Positions 63,241-64,000 of a stretch of 64,000 bases of DNA are shown one piece after another; position 1 is the stretch's first letter; each line of letters starts with the position of its first letter. This stretch comes from Neovahlkampfia damariscottae. Taxonomy: Eukaryota; Heterolobosea; Selenaionea; Neovahlkampfiida; Neovahlkampfiidae. A model generated the notes under the pieces. That model was not told where the DNA came from. It did not search any database and saw nothing but the letters and a program-made list of their open reading frames with translations. A program made the position numbers and the translations under genes. The DNA lies in the NCBI GenBank assembly GCA_016618085.1, contig JABLTG010000107.1, positions 1-64,000 of the forward strand, in the 5' to 3' direction.

Positions 63241-64000
63241 ATGCCACTTCTGAAAACGAACAAAGTTCTGAAAGAGACAATCCTGGGGTTCTTTCCAAAA
63301 ACTAATGGTAAAATAAATTTAAAAACTTAAAAATGAAAAGTAAATCAATCAAGAATATTGGAATCTTTCCAAAATAAACAAATTGGAAAAAAAATTGAAA
63401 GTAAAAACACTGAAAAATGTAACGGATATTTTTTTTATTCAAATTTAAAGACTTTCAGGTGATTGTAGAAGTAGAGGAAATGGAAGACATAGAATATGAA
63501 AAATTAAAAAAAGAGTTAAAAAAATCAAACCAAGAGTTTCAACGTAAGTTTTCTATTTTTTAACATGTCTCAAAGTTTACAAAAGTAAGATTTTATGATG
63601 TGAAATAAAATTAAAGCTCCTTGGTTTCCTCGTCATATCAAAGATTTAGATCAGTTTAAAGATGAGATTCTGTCTGCAGGAGAGGTTTTAGGTAAGAAAG
63701 ATAAAACCTTAATTTTTTTTGAAGAATCTGATCACCCTGGATTTCATGACAAAGATTATAGAGCTAGAAGAGATAAAATTAGTGACATTGCAAATAATTT
63801 TAAATAGTATTCCTTCACTTTTTTTTATTTTTTAAAGTGGACAAAAAATTCCTAAAATTGAATATACACAAACTGAAGTTAATGCATGGGGTTTAATTTA
63901 TGAAAAGTTAACATCATTATTTCCAAAATATGCTTGTAAACAAATGAATGAAGTGTTTCCACTTTTAGAAAAGAATTGTGGTTATAAACCAACAAATATT
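63241..64000 (+). CDS. Aromatic amino acid hydroxylase, 5' part (partial)
   Basis: Six exons in view (63241-63307, 63341-63418, 63451-63543, 63617-63691, 63725-63806, 63838 to the edge). The N terminus is a short ACT-like regulatory part (RILESFQNKQIGKKIESKNTEKYFQVIVEV). The catalytic domain begins PPWFPRHIKDLDQF and runs through ESDHPGFHDKDYRARRDKIS, KIPKIEYTQTEVNAWGLIYEKL and MNEVFPLLEKNCGY. This is the phenylalanine/tyrosine/tryptophan hydroxylase family, iron and pterin dependent. The iron ligands lie beyond the window, so substrate type cannot be told; phenylalanine is the usual protist case. Confidence 0.92.

Noticed and set aside
1-64000. tRNA or rRNA genes, CRISPR arrays, retroelements, DNA transposons
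   Set aside because: I looked for cloverleaf-like GC-rich patches, regular direct repeats, and reverse-transcriptase or transposase motifs and found none that I could support.

Overview
The window is nuclear DNA of a free-living unicellular eukaryote. It is very AT-rich, densely packed with genes on both strands, and cut by many tiny introns. I rebuilt about 75 introns by hand. Nearly all run 27-47 nt, start GTAA/GTTT-like and end TAG/AAG/CAG. After splicing, every completed model has a length divisible by three. The code is standard, and TGA serves as a normal stop in at least two genes (CDC123, SepSecS). The gene set implies mitochondria (HSP10, COQ3-like methyltransferase), peroxisomes (PEX2), GPI anchors (PIG-N) and Ras/RGS/F-box signalling. 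Three RasGEF genes in 64 kb suggest an amoeboid or amoeboflagellate protist, as in Amoebozoa or Heterolobosea. I cannot name the species.

Layout. 1-12.5 kb: partial SH3 protein, a decayed F-box region, HSP10, a sphingomyelin-synthase-like enzyme, an ABA4-like membrane protein, a YtcJ-type amidohydrolase, a membrane-anchored P-loop ATPase, PTPA, a PAM2/MIF4G protein and a SAM-domain protein. 12.5-24.8 kb: small membrane protein, SLC5 symporter, secreted M14 carboxypeptidase, F-box/transmembrane protein, CDC123, ZNHIT1, LEA2-like protein, RAD6, PEX2 and COQ3-like methyltransferase. 24.8-36 kb: CCCH-PARP, CoA-disulfide reductase-rhodanese, kelch protein, DHHC acyltransferase, PX-RasGEF and a secreted cationic-helix protein. 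36-51.4 kb: a coiled-coil pseudogene, PARN, a WW-WW-DEP-DUF547-RGS giant, OSBP-like protein, RING/R3H protein, VTT membrane protein, MFS sugar porter, a triple-repeat SHOCT protein and PIG-N. 51.4-64 kb: a second RasGEF, SepSecS, a trefoil/zinc-finger/Nudix fusion, a decayed NAD(P)HX-epimerase relic, an RGS-RasGEF, a PELP1/RIX1-like acidic HEAT protein, an HP1-like double chromodomain protein and the 5' part of an aromatic amino acid hydroxylase.

There are no operons. Genes are mostly divergent or convergent pairs with little spacing. Convergent ends can touch or overlap (7931-7934, 51382/51384). Divergent starts can share 44-100 bp. Almost every start codon has a CC-AAT box nearby, often as TTGACCAAT or its complement, usually within about 10-80 bp. 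This looks like the general promoter element of the organism. I saw no viral, LTR, Polinton, CRISPR, rRNA or tRNA features.

The most unusual items are: the secreted protein at 34.2-35.7 kb with an acidic pro-segment, a 60-residue cationic amphipathic helix and a second one at the C terminus; the exon-duplicated triple-domain SHOCT protein; the trefoil-zinc finger-Nudix fusion; the RGS-RasGEF and WW-DEP-DUF547-RGS fusions; the CC-AAT code itself; and a 9-nt micro-exon in the DHHC gene.
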